Shown piece after piece: positions 1 through 6,625 of a DNA stretch of 15,195 nt; the stretch's first letter is position 1, and every line of letters starts with the position of its first letter. Both the position numbers and the translations under genes were made by a program. The stretch is from Alphaproteobacteria bacterium (GTDB lineage Bacteria > Pseudomonadota > Alphaproteobacteria > ATCC43930 > CGMCC-115725), in the NCBI GenBank assembly GCA_019237175.1, contig JAFAHP010000427.1, positions 1 through 15,195 on the forward strand, read 5' to 3'. Under the pieces are notes generated by a model that saw nothing but the letters and a program-made list of their open reading frames with translations, made no database searches and had not been told where the DNA came from.

Positions 1-355
1 AATGCATGGATCGAATCTTTTCCTGGATGTCGTGTTGGTATTGGGGAAGGTCCCTTCCCAGCGAGCGGACCTCGTCGACGACGATCGCGCCAAACCCGAA
101 GATCGCAATGAACGCGAGGAGGACCGCCGCTCCCACGGCGGGGGCCCGCCCAAGTCTCAACTTTCGCAACCAGCGCACCGCAGGTGCAAGCAGAAAACTC
201 AGAAGCACCGCCAGCGCGAAAGGAACGAAGATGTCGCGGCCAAAATATAGCCCGGCAATGACTAACCCGCACGTCAGGATCGTCAGCACGCCAGAGAGAC
301 CAGGCTGAGTAATCTCAGCGGAGCCAGGTCCAAATGTGGGCAATCGACCGGCCAT
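1..355 (-). CDS. AI-2E family transporter (PerM-like), N-terminal part, cut by window edge
   Basis: The minus strand is open from an ATG at 355-353 to base 1, giving 118 codons without a stop. An AGGAAG ribosome-binding site lies five bases upstream of the start (366-361). The product has a short polar N terminus, then hydrophobic segments at about residues 22-38, 43-57 and 71-93. The stretch FGRDIFVPFALAVLLSFLL followed by APAVRWLRK is the typical opening of AI-2E/PerM-family proteins, as is the later polar section with VVDEVRSLGRDLPQYQ. The family consists of about 350-residue inner-membrane proteins proposed to export small molecules (autoinducer-2 in E. coli TqsA) or to act as ion antiporters; the substrate here cannot be told. 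About two thirds of the gene lies outside the window. It reads away from csbD's terminator and probably has its own promoter in 356-482, although I could not identify a convincing one. Confidence 0.85.
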   Translation of the reverse strand, partial: MAGRLPTFGPGSAEITQPGLSGVLTILTCGLVIAGLYFGRDIFVPFALAVLLSFLLAPAVRWLRKLRLGRAPAVGAAVLLAFIAIFGFGAIVVDEVRSLGRDLPQYQHDIQEKIRSMH

Positions 356-482
356 CAATGCTTCCTACCGTTCTTCTTGCCCCTAGTCTCGCGGTCTATC
401 AAAGTTCGCCGCTCTTTCAGCGATGCCGTCAGAGGCACGACGCTCGGCGGGCCGGTCGTTCATAAACAAAGCTGGGCAAAGC

Positions 483-513
483 GAGAAGGCGCCGCGAGGC
501 GCGGCGCCTTCTC
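483..513 (-). terminator. Hairpin terminator behind the csbD-like gene
   Basis: A perfect 13-base inverted repeat, GAGAAGGCGCCGC (483-495) and GCGGCGCCTTCTC (501-513), encloses a 5-base loop. It starts five bases after the csbD stop codon on the minus strand. Read on that strand, the stem is followed by a moderately T-rich stretch (GCTTTGCCCAGCTTTGTTT) rather than a clean T run, so termination may be incomplete. Its position directly behind csbD and before the start of the AI-2E gene fits a rho-independent terminator separating the two. Confidence 0.75.
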
Positions 514-517
514 AGCC

Positions 518-688
518 CTATTTTTTCAGGGCGTCCTTTGCTCCGCCGATCGCGTTCTGCGCCCTTCCGGTTGCCTTTTCGGCTGCCCCCTGGGCCTGTG
601 TCTTAGCATCTCCGGTGACCTTACCGACGGCTTCCTTGACGGAGCCCTTCACCTGCCTCACAGCGCCTTCGATACGATCCTTGTCCAT
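518..688 (-). CDS. CsbD family stress-response protein
   Basis: The 56-residue, highly charged, alanine/lysine-rich product begins MDKDRIEGAVRQVKGSVKEA and continues with VGKVTGDAKTQAQGAAEKA. This is the CsbD family pattern (start with R-x-EG-x-x-x-Q-x-KG, then a repeated K-x-x-GKxTGD motif); the usual length is 55-70 residues. No membrane segment or signal peptide is visible. The ATG at 688-686 was chosen over an upstream in-frame ATG (811) because the family begins exactly here and a GGAGAGGG ribosome-binding site sits just upstream (698-691). CsbD proteins are abundant under general stress in many bacteria (sigma-B controlled in Bacillus); their biochemical role is not known. The gene is probably monocistronic, bounded by its own terminator and by a 150-base gap from the PAS-LuxR gene. 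Confidence 0.85.
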   Translation of the reverse strand: MDKDRIEGAVRQVKGSVKEAVGKVTGDAKTQAQGAAEKATGRAQNAIGGAKDALKK

Positions 689-838
689 GACCCTCTCCAA
701 TCGATGCCCTCCCTGGAGCGGCTTCCACGCGAACCCTGGTCGCTCTGGAATGCCACTGGGGGCGTCAGGCAGATGGGGCGGGCCCGCGCCGTTCCAAGGA
801 AGCAGATGCACTAGCTTACCTAGCGCGGTTGCACTGCA

Positions 839-2353
839 TCACCGTTTCGATGGACGCTTGGCCGTGCCATTGCTTCCTGTCCTGTCGCCAATGAAGCCCC
901 GGTCGCGCGCCCATACGATTGCGCTGCTGCGCCGATGGACATCGAGCTTCCCGTAGATCGTCGTCACGTGGTTGCGAACGGTGTTGCGCGAGACGCTCAT
1001 CTTCTCTGCGATCTGGTTGTCCGTCAGGCCTTGGCAAATCAGACCGAGAACCTCCCGCTCGCGCGGGCTCAGACCCGCCAGACCGAGCCTCGCCTTGTTC
1101 GAACCATGCGGCTGGCGGAGGTTCGCCAGCTTCTCGACGACCATCCCGCTGAACCAGGACGCGTCCTGCATCACCGCCTCGATCGCTTCGGCGAGTTCGA
1201 TCTCGGAGCGCCTTCGCTCCGTAATGTCCTGGATGACGCTCAAGACGCAGGATTGGTCGTGGATGGTGACCGTATCGGCCGAGACCAGGCACTCCAGGAG
1301 ATCGCCTCCCTTGGTGCGCATCTGGAGTTCCATGTTGCGGACGCTGCCCGTCTTTTCGATCGATTGTTCAAGCTGCCTGCGGGCGCCTGGGTTGGCCCAA
1401 AGCTGGAGCTGGACGGCACTGCGCCCGACCACCTCTTCCTCGGCGAAGCCGGTCACCGAAACAAAGGCATCGTTCACCTCGAGAAACCGAAACTCGTCCA
1501 GCGTGCTGATGATTGTCGGCATCGGCGACAGTTTGAACGCTTTCGCGAAGCGCTCCTCGCTCTGGCGCAAGGCGTCTTCGATCTTCTTCCGGGGCTCGAG
1601 ATTGATAAAGGTGAACAGCATGCAGCTCTCGTCGCTGATCTCTATCGGCTGGCCGGCGACGATCACGAAGTTCGTTCCTCCGCCCGGCAGAGGCAGCGTC
1701 GCTTCCATTTGGGGGATGGTGCGGCCTTCGCGCAGTCGCTCGATCGCGAGGTCCCGATTCTCCGCACCCGCTAGGACATCAACCTCGTACGCGGACCGGC
1801 CGATGATGTCCTCGCGGCCATAGCCGGTCATTTCCAAAAAGCCAGGGTTGACCTTGACGTAGCGCAGGTCCGAAAGCCGGCAGATGATCGCGGGCGCCGG
1901 ATTTACGTTGAAAGCGCGCTCGAACCGCTCCTCCGCGTCGAACCGCTCCGTAATGTCCTGAATCACCAGCACCAGTGATTCGGGATTGCCTTCCTGATCA
2001 GCCAACACCAGGCTCCGGATCGAGTGCACCCATTGCGGATCGGCGTCGCCGGCGCGCGCGACCTTTACGACGACGTCCTGGAAGACTTCTCCTGCGAGCA
2101 CGCGATCGATCGGATAATCTGCTCTCGACAGCCGGTGGTTATTGCGGTAACGGAGTTCGAATCTCGCCCGGTAATCCCTTGCCGTTGCCCCGAGCTCCTC
2201 GACCGTCTTTGCGCCGTGCATCGCCAGGGCGGCGTCGTTGGCCCAGACGAGGCTCTGGTCCGGGTCGATCAGGATGACCCCGTCGCTCAGCCCCACGATA
2301 ATCTGCTGCAGCTGACGGCGATCGGCACGCTGTCGCGGGATTGTCTCGCTCAT
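839..2353 (-). CDS. Triple PAS sensor with LuxR-type DNA-binding domain
   Basis: The 504-residue cytoplasmic protein has three successive PAS/PAC units at about residues 14-137, 144-255 and 267-380. Two of them end in the typical PAC closure VIQDITER (residues 130-137 and 373-380). A helical linker (381-425) leads to a LuxR/GerE helix-turn-helix at about 428-487: LSPREREVLGLICQGLTDNQ, then IAEKMSVSRNTVRNHVTTIY and GKLDVHRR. There is no receiver domain, histidine kinase domain or membrane segment, so it looks like a one-component regulator that senses a signal through PAS folds and binds DNA directly. The ligand is unknown: no heme or flavin-binding residues stand out. The ATG at 2353-2351 has a weak GCGGAA ribosome-binding site that lies inside an inverted repeat. 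The target genes cannot be inferred; the divergent flagellar operon is a possible but unproven candidate. Confidence 0.85.
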   Translation of the reverse strand: MSETIPRQRADRRQLQQIIVGLSDGVILIDPDQSLVWANDAALAMHGAKTVEELGATARDYRARFELRYRNNHRLSRADYPIDRVLAGEVFQDVVVKVARAGDADPQWVHSIRSLVLADQEGNPESLVLVIQDITERFDAEERFERAFNVNPAPAIICRLSDLRYVKVNPGFLEMTGYGREDIIGRSAYEVDVLAGAENRDLAIERLREGRTIPQMEATLPLPGGGTNFVIVAGQPIEISDESCMLFTFINLEPRKKIEDALRQSEERFAKAFKLSPMPTIISTLDEFRFLEVNDAFVSVTGFAEEEVVGRSAVQLQLWANPGARRQLEQSIEKTGSVRNMELQMRTKGGDLLECLVSADTVTIHDQSCVLSVIQDITERRRSEIELAEAIEAVMQDASWFSGMVVEKLANLRQPHGSNKARLGLAGLSPREREVLGLICQGLTDNQIAEKMSVSRNTVRNHVTTIYGKLDVHRRSSAIVWARDRGFIGDRTGSNGTAKRPSKR

Positions 2354-2357
2354 GTGT

Positions 2358-2380
2358 GTTCCGCAAGGATCTCGCGGAAC
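2358..2380 (-). promoter_or_regulatory. Inverted repeat overlapping the ribosome-binding site of the PAS-LuxR gene
   Basis: GTTCCGC (2358-2364) and GCGGAAC (2374-2380) form a perfect 7-base inverted repeat with a 9-base spacer. The half nearest the gene contains the only ribosome-binding-like sequence, four bases before the start codon. It could be a dimer operator for autoregulation or an RNA hairpin that hides the translation start. A TATAAG box lies just upstream on the minus strand (2388-2383), but no good -35 box was found at the proper distance. Confidence 0.4.
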
Positions 2381-2872
2381 CGCTTATACCAGTTTGACGA
2401 CTTGTCCGGCAGTGACACAACGAGCGCCACGGGCCGCGGAGCCAATTACGTAGCCGGGTCGGTCGGGGTCGTGCCGATCGAGCAGGACGGCAGCCTCGGG
2501 GTGCGGACCGACCTCGGCAGCCTGCCCGGCGAGCCGAGGCCCAACCGCAAGGAGCAGGCGAGATCGCACCCGCACGAGTGCCCGTTCGACCGCGCGGGCC
2601 GTTTCATCCTGGCACCCGACAAGAGCGGCGCGCGTGAACGGCTAGCCTCCGCATGTTCGGGCCCGCTGTCGGCAGCATTCCGAGCCGACGCTCTTGTCTC
2701 GCGGCAATCGTCCGGCGCTCTTCCGGCGGTACTGGCCCGCGAAGAACGAGGCCAAAAGTCGCCAAAATTTTGCCGGGGCCGGACAAGTGTCAATGAGAGG
2801 CGCTTAACGCCATTTTAGGAGTTGATTGGCATCGTGCGCAGGCGATGACCGGATGAGGTGAGCAAAGAGCGC

Positions 2873-2888
2873 AGGCGGTTTTTTTGCA
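2873..2888 (+). promoter_or_regulatory. Candidate sigma-54 promoter for the flagellar operon
   Basis: The sequence AGGCGGTTTTTTTGCA has GG at 2874-2875 and GC at 2886-2887, separated by exactly ten bases, which is the invariant spacing of sigma-54 (RpoN) promoters. The -12 element TTGCA matches the consensus fully; the -24 element (AGGC against TGGC) matches in three of four bases. Transcription would start near 2899, upstream of both plausible starts of the first operon gene. Sigma-54 is known to drive middle flagellar genes in many polar-flagellum systems. No enhancer-binding activator gene is in the window, and I could not scan for its sites. Confidence 0.5.
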
Positions 2889-2904
2889 GGCTTGCCGACA
2901 AGCC
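2889..2904 (+). repeat. Small inverted repeat at the predicted operon start site
   Basis: GGCTTG (2889-2894) and CAAGCC (2899-2904) are perfect 6-base arms around a CCGA loop, directly following the -12 box of the sigma-54-like promoter. It spans the predicted transcription start, so it would act either as an operator or as a very short hairpin at the 5' end of the transcript. A partly overlapping repeat, GACAA (2897-2901) and TTGTC (2909-2913), could form an alternative structure. Confidence 0.4.
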
Positions 2905-3017
2905 GTGTTTGTCAACTTGCCGGATTTCCACTTTTCGTCGAGTGCGCGGTGTCCAGATCGATCAATCAAAGCCATGCGGTCGCGGCCGATGACAGGGATC
3001 AGCGCCCGAGCGCGGTC

Positions 3018-3593
3018 ATGCCTCCGCCTGACCGCGCCGGGTTTGTCAGCTCGTTGACACTGCCTGTGTGCGGCGACCGTCTCTACAACCCGCCCTCGCG
3101 CGAGATGCGCGAGGCCGTCGAGCGGTCCAACGCCGGCGTTCTCGGCTTTCTGTTGCAAGAGGTCGATCTTGAGGCGATGCCGCGACCGACCGATGAGCGG
3201 CTGGCGGCGGCGCTGGCGCCGTTGCGCATCAAGCTCGACATGCTGATCGATATGGTCGCCAGACACGCTTATCGCGATGTCGCTCTGCCGCCCCTCTCCG
3301 CCGTCGAGTTGACCCCGGCCAATGTTCTCTGGCATTCGCGCCAGTACTGGCGGTGCGGTGACTGGCTTCGGCTCGACCTTTATTTCCATCCGATATTTCG
3401 CGAACCCGTTTGCCTGCTGGTCTCGGTGACCGGCTGTGTCGAGTGGGAAGGGGAGAAGGGCTGCCGAGTCCACGGGGACCTGGTCGAGATGCTGGAGAGC
3501 ACCAGTGAAAAGCTGACGCGACTGGCCTTTCTGACGCAGCGCCAGCAACAAACGCGCCAACGTCAGCGGACCGTCGTCGCGTTAGAAAAATGA
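3018..3593 (+). CDS. Atypical PilZ-like (tPilZ-type) protein heading the flagellar operon
   Basis: The product has 191 residues from the ATG at 3018. An N-terminal helical part (about 28-85, with RLAAALAPLRIKLDMLIDMV) precedes a compact beta-rich section (90-145: LPPLSAVELT, then GDWLRLDLYFHP and PVCLLVSVTG). The tail is a long charged, Gln/Arg-rich helix (155-185). This layout, a helix with IKLDxLID then a strand pattern with LDLYFHP and a terminal helix, resembles the atypical PilZ domain of Xanthomonas tPilZ proteins. The c-di-GMP motifs RxxxR and D/NxSxxG of true PilZ receptors are not visible, so binding of the nucleotide is doubtful. The start is uncertain: an in-frame GTG at 2949 also lies downstream of the predicted promoter, and neither start has a good ribosome-binding site. 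Its stop overlaps the fliE start (ATGA), which ties it to flagellar assembly or motor control. The family call rests on pattern memory and is moderate. Confidence 0.6.
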   Translation: MPPPDRAGFVSSLTLPVCGDRLYNPPSREMREAVERSNAGVLGFLLQEVDLEAMPRPTDERLAAALAPLRIKLDMLIDMVARHAYRDVALPPLSAVELTPANVLWHSRQYWRCGDWLRLDLYFHPIFREPVCLLVSVTGCVEWEGEKGCRVHGDLVEMLESTSEKLTRLAFLTQRQQQTRQRQRTVVALEK

Positions 3594-3937
3594 TCCCGAT
3601 AATCACCGCAGTGGCCGGCGTCCTTTCGGCGCTCTCCTCGCTCTCCAATCTGTCCGGGACATCGGCAGTCGCTGGCTCCGATCCGACACAACTGAACACG
3701 TCGGGGGCATCGGCAACGACGTTCTCGGACGCTCTGCAGTCGGCGCTGAACCGCGCCGATGAAGCCATCGCGACAGCCAATCACAAGGCGAAATCATTCG
3801 CCGCCGGCGATCAGAGTGTTTCGTTGAGTGATGTGATGGTCTCGCTCGAACAGGCGAACCTCGCGTTGCAGGCGGCATCGGCCGTGCGCGACAAGGTCGT
3901 CGCAGCTTACTCGAACGTCATGAACATGCCGATTTGA
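3590..3937 (+). CDS. fliE: Flagellar hook-basal body adaptor FliE
   Basis: This 115-residue protein matches FliE in length, position before fliF and C-terminal sequence: FSDALQSALNRADEA, then VSLSDVMVSLEQANLALQAA and a tail VRDKVVAAYSNVMNMPI, which corresponds to the family ending Y.e.m.MP(I/V). FliE is exported and joins the MS ring (FliF) to the proximal rod. The N-terminal 45 residues are Ser/Ala/Thr-rich and poorly conserved, as is usual. The ATG overlaps the stop codon of the PilZ-like gene (ATGA) and has no clear ribosome-binding site of its own, so translation is probably coupled. The gap to fliF is 19 bases. Confidence 0.92.
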   Translation: MIPIITAVAGVLSALSSLSNLSGTSAVAGSDPTQLNTSGASATTFSDALQSALNRADEAIATANHKAKSFAAGDQSVSLSDVMVSLEQANLALQAASAVRDKVVAAYSNVMNMPI

Positions 3938-3956
3938 GCGGCGCTGAGAGTGAGCC

Positions 3957-5624
3957 GTGGCTTTTCTCGATCTGGCAGGAGGCTTGCCGAGAACCGCCTT
4001 CGATCGGCTGCGGCCGTTGCTGCATGGCAAACCCCGCAATGTGCTGATCGCCGGTACGGCGCTCGCCGCTGCGATGATCATCACTTTGGTCCTGTGGTCA
4101 TCGGCCGCGAATTATTCAGCGCTGTTTGCCGGGCTCTCGGGAGAGGAAGGCGGACGCGCCATTGCCGAATTGCAAAAGTTGAACCTTCCCTACCGCATAG
4201 CGGACGGCGGACGCGTCATTCTCGTGCCCCAGGCCGATGTCGGCTTTGCGCGTCTGCAACTGGCGGCGCGCGGAATACCAAAGCAGGACGGCGACCAGTG
4301 GGCGCTGCTCGATAATGAAAGCCTAGGCGTCAGTCCGTTCGTCGAGCAGGTCCACTACACGCGGGCAGTCGAGACCGCGTTGGCGCGCACCATCAGGGAC
4401 GTCGACGGCGTCGTATCCGCCACCGTTAAGCTGGCGCTCCCGAAAGAGTCGGATTTTCTCGCCGATACTCCCAAACCGAGTGCCGCAGTCATGGTCCGCC
4501 TGCGGCCTGGGGTTCAACTGACGGCGGCGCAGATCGACGGATTGGTCGGGCTCGTCGCTGCGGGCGCCCCCGGCCTGACCCGCGATAACGTGACGCTCGT
4601 CGATCAGACCGGCAGAGTTCTGAACTCCAACGGCAAGGACGGGTTGCAGCAAATCCCGGAGCAGCTCGAGATTGCGCGCCAAGTCGCCCGTCAATATGAA
4701 GGCGAAGTCACTGATCTATTGGTGCCGGTATTGGGGCGCGGCAATTTTCGGGTTTCGGCGGATGCCGATATCGACTTTGCGCACTGGCAAGAAAGCTCGG
4801 TGAAATACGGCGACAGTCATGTGCTCAGCCAAGACGAGGCGATCCATTCGCACGCCGCGAATGCCGAGTCGCCGATCGGGATCCCGGGAGCTTTGTCGAA
4901 CCGGCCGCCCGACACGCCGACCGTCTCGGCCACCCCGCCCGCGGCTCAGGCATCGCCGGCACCACCCGCACCGGTGCCGACGGCGGCCAATGCACCGGCG
5001 CGGCCTGAAGCCTCACCCCCGCCGCCGGACACTCATCGCACCACCAACTACGATATCGATCGAACCGTGCAATCGCTGGAACACCCGTCGTGGAGGCTGC
5101 GGGCGATAAACATCGACGTGCTGATCAACAACCCGTCGCGCAACCCCATCCCGGCAGCACGGCTGCAATCGATCGACAAGCTGGTCAGTTCGGCGATCGG
5201 CGCCGGCGAGAACCACCACGTCACCGTCGTCGACCTGCCTTTCGCCGATCAGGGAAGCGCCGTGGGCGAGGTTAATCCACCTTGGTGGCGGCAGAATTGG
5301 ATGGGGAACGTAACGCAGAACGCGTTGCTGGTGCTCGCCGGATTATTGGTCCTGATCGGTGGGGTGTTGCCGCTGCTTCGGCATATGCGCGTAAACCTCG
5401 CGGCGACAGCGCAGTTGAACAGTCGGCGCGCGCGCCATTCGGCCAATACCGAAAACGACGGCAAAGCCGAGCCGGCAATCAGCTCTCTTGCCGGAACCCG
5501 CCATGCACTGGTCGTCGATATCGACACCGTGCGCGCGTTGGTGGCCAATGACCCGGCTCGAACCGCCCAGGTAATCAAGGAGTGGATCGGACGTGATAGA
5601 AGCGGCATCAGCCGGACCGGCTGA
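3957..5624 (+). CDS. fliF: Flagellar MS-ring protein FliF
   Basis: The 555-residue protein has a first membrane segment at about 29-48, periplasmic ring-building domains (50-440), a second membrane segment at about 453-475 and a cytoplasmic tail. Family landmarks are ALFAGLSGEEGGRAIAEL (56-73), SPFVEQVHYTRAVETALART (126-145), the PGALSNRPP motif (310-318) followed by a Pro/Ala-rich loop to about 358, and NYDIDRTV (364-371). The C-terminal peptide VRALVANDPARTAQVIKEWI (525-544) is the known FliG-binding site. The VEQVxYxRAxE style is nearer to gamma/betaproteobacterial FliF than to Caulobacter-type FliF (judged by eye). The GTG start at 3957 follows GAGAGTGAG and gives the family N terminus. 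The 3' end overlaps the likely fliG start by 32 bases. Confidence 0.96.
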   Translation: MAFLDLAGGLPRTAFDRLRPLLHGKPRNVLIAGTALAAAMIITLVLWSSAANYSALFAGLSGEEGGRAIAELQKLNLPYRIADGGRVILVPQADVGFARLQLAARGIPKQDGDQWALLDNESLGVSPFVEQVHYTRAVETALARTIRDVDGVVSATVKLALPKESDFLADTPKPSAAVMVRLRPGVQLTAAQIDGLVGLVAAGAPGLTRDNVTLVDQTGRVLNSNGKDGLQQIPEQLEIARQVARQYEGEVTDLLVPVLGRGNFRVSADADIDFAHWQESSVKYGDSHVLSQDEAIHSHAANAESPIGIPGALSNRPPDTPTVSATPPAAQASPAPPAPVPTAANAPARPEASPPPPDTHRTTNYDIDRTVQSLEHPSWRLRAINIDVLINNPSRNPIPAARLQSIDKLVSSAIGAGENHHVTVVDLPFADQGSAVGEVNPPWWRQNWMGNVTQNALLVLAGLLVLIGGVLPLLRHMRVNLAATAQLNSRRARHSANTENDGKAEPAISSLAGTRHALVVDIDTVRALVANDPARTAQVIKEWIGRDRSGISRTG

Positions 5625-6615
5625 TATGACCGACGTCGAAAAGTCGGCGATGGTAATGATGATGCTCGGTCAAGAGACCGCGGCACAGGTATTGAAATTG
5701 CTGTCGCAGCCCGAGATCAATCGGTTGTCGATGGCGATGACCAGGATTTCGGCGATTTCTAAGCAGTCTGCCGAAGCGGTGTTGCGCGAATTTGCCGATT
5801 TGATCCGCGAGGACGACGTCTTTGGGATCGGCGGCAGCGACGCCTATATCCGCGGTGTCCTCGAAAAAGCTCTGGGACCAGAAAAAGCCGACAGGTTGCT
5901 CGGCCGATTGAGCCGTGGCGTTTACGGGGCCGGACTTGAGGCGGTCAAATGGCAGGATCCGCGCGATCTCGCCGAGATGGTCAAAAACGAGCATCCGCAA
6001 ATTGTCGCAATGATCGCGGCTTATTTGGAGCCGGAACAGGCGCAGGCTTTGATGCAATTCCTGCCCGACGAGTTGGTTGCCCAGGTCATCCCCAGATTGG
6101 CGATGCTCGACACGCTGCCGCCGAGTGCAATAGAGGAGTTGAGTGAGTCGCTGGAGAACCTGTTGGCCGCGGAGCCGCAGCAATCGCGCCTCGCAATCGG
6201 CGGGGTGGACGCCGCTGCCAAGATTCTCAACCGCATGGGCAGCGCGCGCGCCGGGCAGCTGCTGACCGCCATTGGCGAAATCGACCCAAAGCTGGCGGAG
6301 ACGCTTGTCGACCGCATGTTTGTTTTCGAGGATCTATTCGAAGTCGACGACCGAAGTTTCCAGATCCTATTGCGGGCTGTGGATCAAAAGCTACTCGTTG
6401 CGGCCCTCAAAGGCGCCGCGCCGCGCATGCAAGACAAGATATTGCGCAATCTGTCGCAACGGGCCGGCAACATGCTGCGCGAGGAGATCGAGGCATGCGG
6501 GCCGATGCGTCAGCAAGAAATAGACGAAGCCAGAAAGGCAATCCTGACCAGTGCCCAGGCTCTGGAACGGGAAGGCAAGATCATCCTGCGGGCGCAAGCC
6601 GAACTCGTTTCGTAG
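5593..6615 (+). CDS. fliG: Flagellar motor switch protein FliG
   Basis: The 340-residue protein has all three FliG domains. The N-terminal domain (12-105, starting VEKSAMVMMMLGQE) binds FliF; the middle domain carries the EHPQ motif at 133-136; the C-terminal torque domain follows MFVFEDL (242-248). Aligned by eye to E. coli FliG, the charged torque residues are kept: K273, R290, E297/E298 (Asp in E. coli) and R306. The GTG start at 5593 was chosen because an AAGGAG ribosome-binding site lies ten bases upstream (5577-5582). The alternative is the ATG at 5626, just after the fliF stop, which lacks a ribosome-binding site but gives a family-typical N terminus. FliG sits on the MS ring and transmits stator force; all contacts look functional. 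No fliH, fliI or fliJ follows it. Confidence 0.96.
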   Translation: MIEAASAGPADMTDVEKSAMVMMMLGQETAAQVLKLLSQPEINRLSMAMTRISAISKQSAEAVLREFADLIREDDVFGIGGSDAYIRGVLEKALGPEKADRLLGRLSRGVYGAGLEAVKWQDPRDLAEMVKNEHPQIVAMIAAYLEPEQAQALMQFLPDELVAQVIPRLAMLDTLPPSAIEELSESLENLLAAEPQQSRLAIGGVDAAAKILNRMGSARAGQLLTAIGEIDPKLAETLVDRMFVFEDLFEVDDRSFQILLRAVDQKLLVAALKGAAPRMQDKILRNLSQRAGNMLREEIEACGPMRQQEIDEARKAILTSAQALEREGKIILRAQAELVS

Positions 6616-6625
6616 GAAGAGCGCG

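Larger units (their letters stand above)
2354..3017. other. Gene-poor spacer between the divergent regulator gene and flagellar operon
   Basis: About 660 bases separate the PAS-LuxR gene from the first flagellar-operon gene. The segment 2390-2820 is open in several frames on both strands, but none of the translations resembles a family I recognise. The most gene-like piece is a minus-strand frame ending at 2384 (GTG at 2575, 63 residues, about three quarters of third codon positions G or C, ending PEAAVLLDRHDPDRPGY and on to VTAGQVVKLV). It lacks a ribosome-binding site. It could be a decayed or very short gene. The right-hand end, 2820-3017, holds the likely operon promoter and leader. I see no tRNA, transposon end or CRISPR-like repeat. 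Confidence 0.5.

Noticed and set aside
518..811. 97-residue version of the CsbD-like protein starting at 811
   Set aside because: The extra N terminus is not seen in the family, and the ATG at 688 has a proper ribosome-binding site.
805..840. GATGCA/TGCATC inverted repeat at the 3' end of the PAS-LuxR gene as a terminator
   Set aside because: Arms are only six bases with a 24-base loop, the repeat overlaps the stop codon and no T run follows on the minus strand.
935..2818. Long plus-strand open frames opposite the PAS-LuxR gene (935-1823, 2024-2818)
   Set aside because: They lie antisense to a gene with clear PAS and LuxR domains, and their translations match no family; long antisense frames are expected in GC-rich DNA.
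2826..2839. TGGCATCGTGCGCA as a sigma-54 promoter
   Set aside because: The -24-like TGGC is good, but the bases ten positions after GG are AG rather than GC and there is no TTGC; the site at 2873-2888 fits better.
2892..3017. TTG start at 2892 for the PilZ-like protein
   Set aside because: It lies at or before the predicted transcription start and inside the hairpin, and the added residues have no family resemblance; the ATG at 3018 or the GTG at 2949 is more likely.
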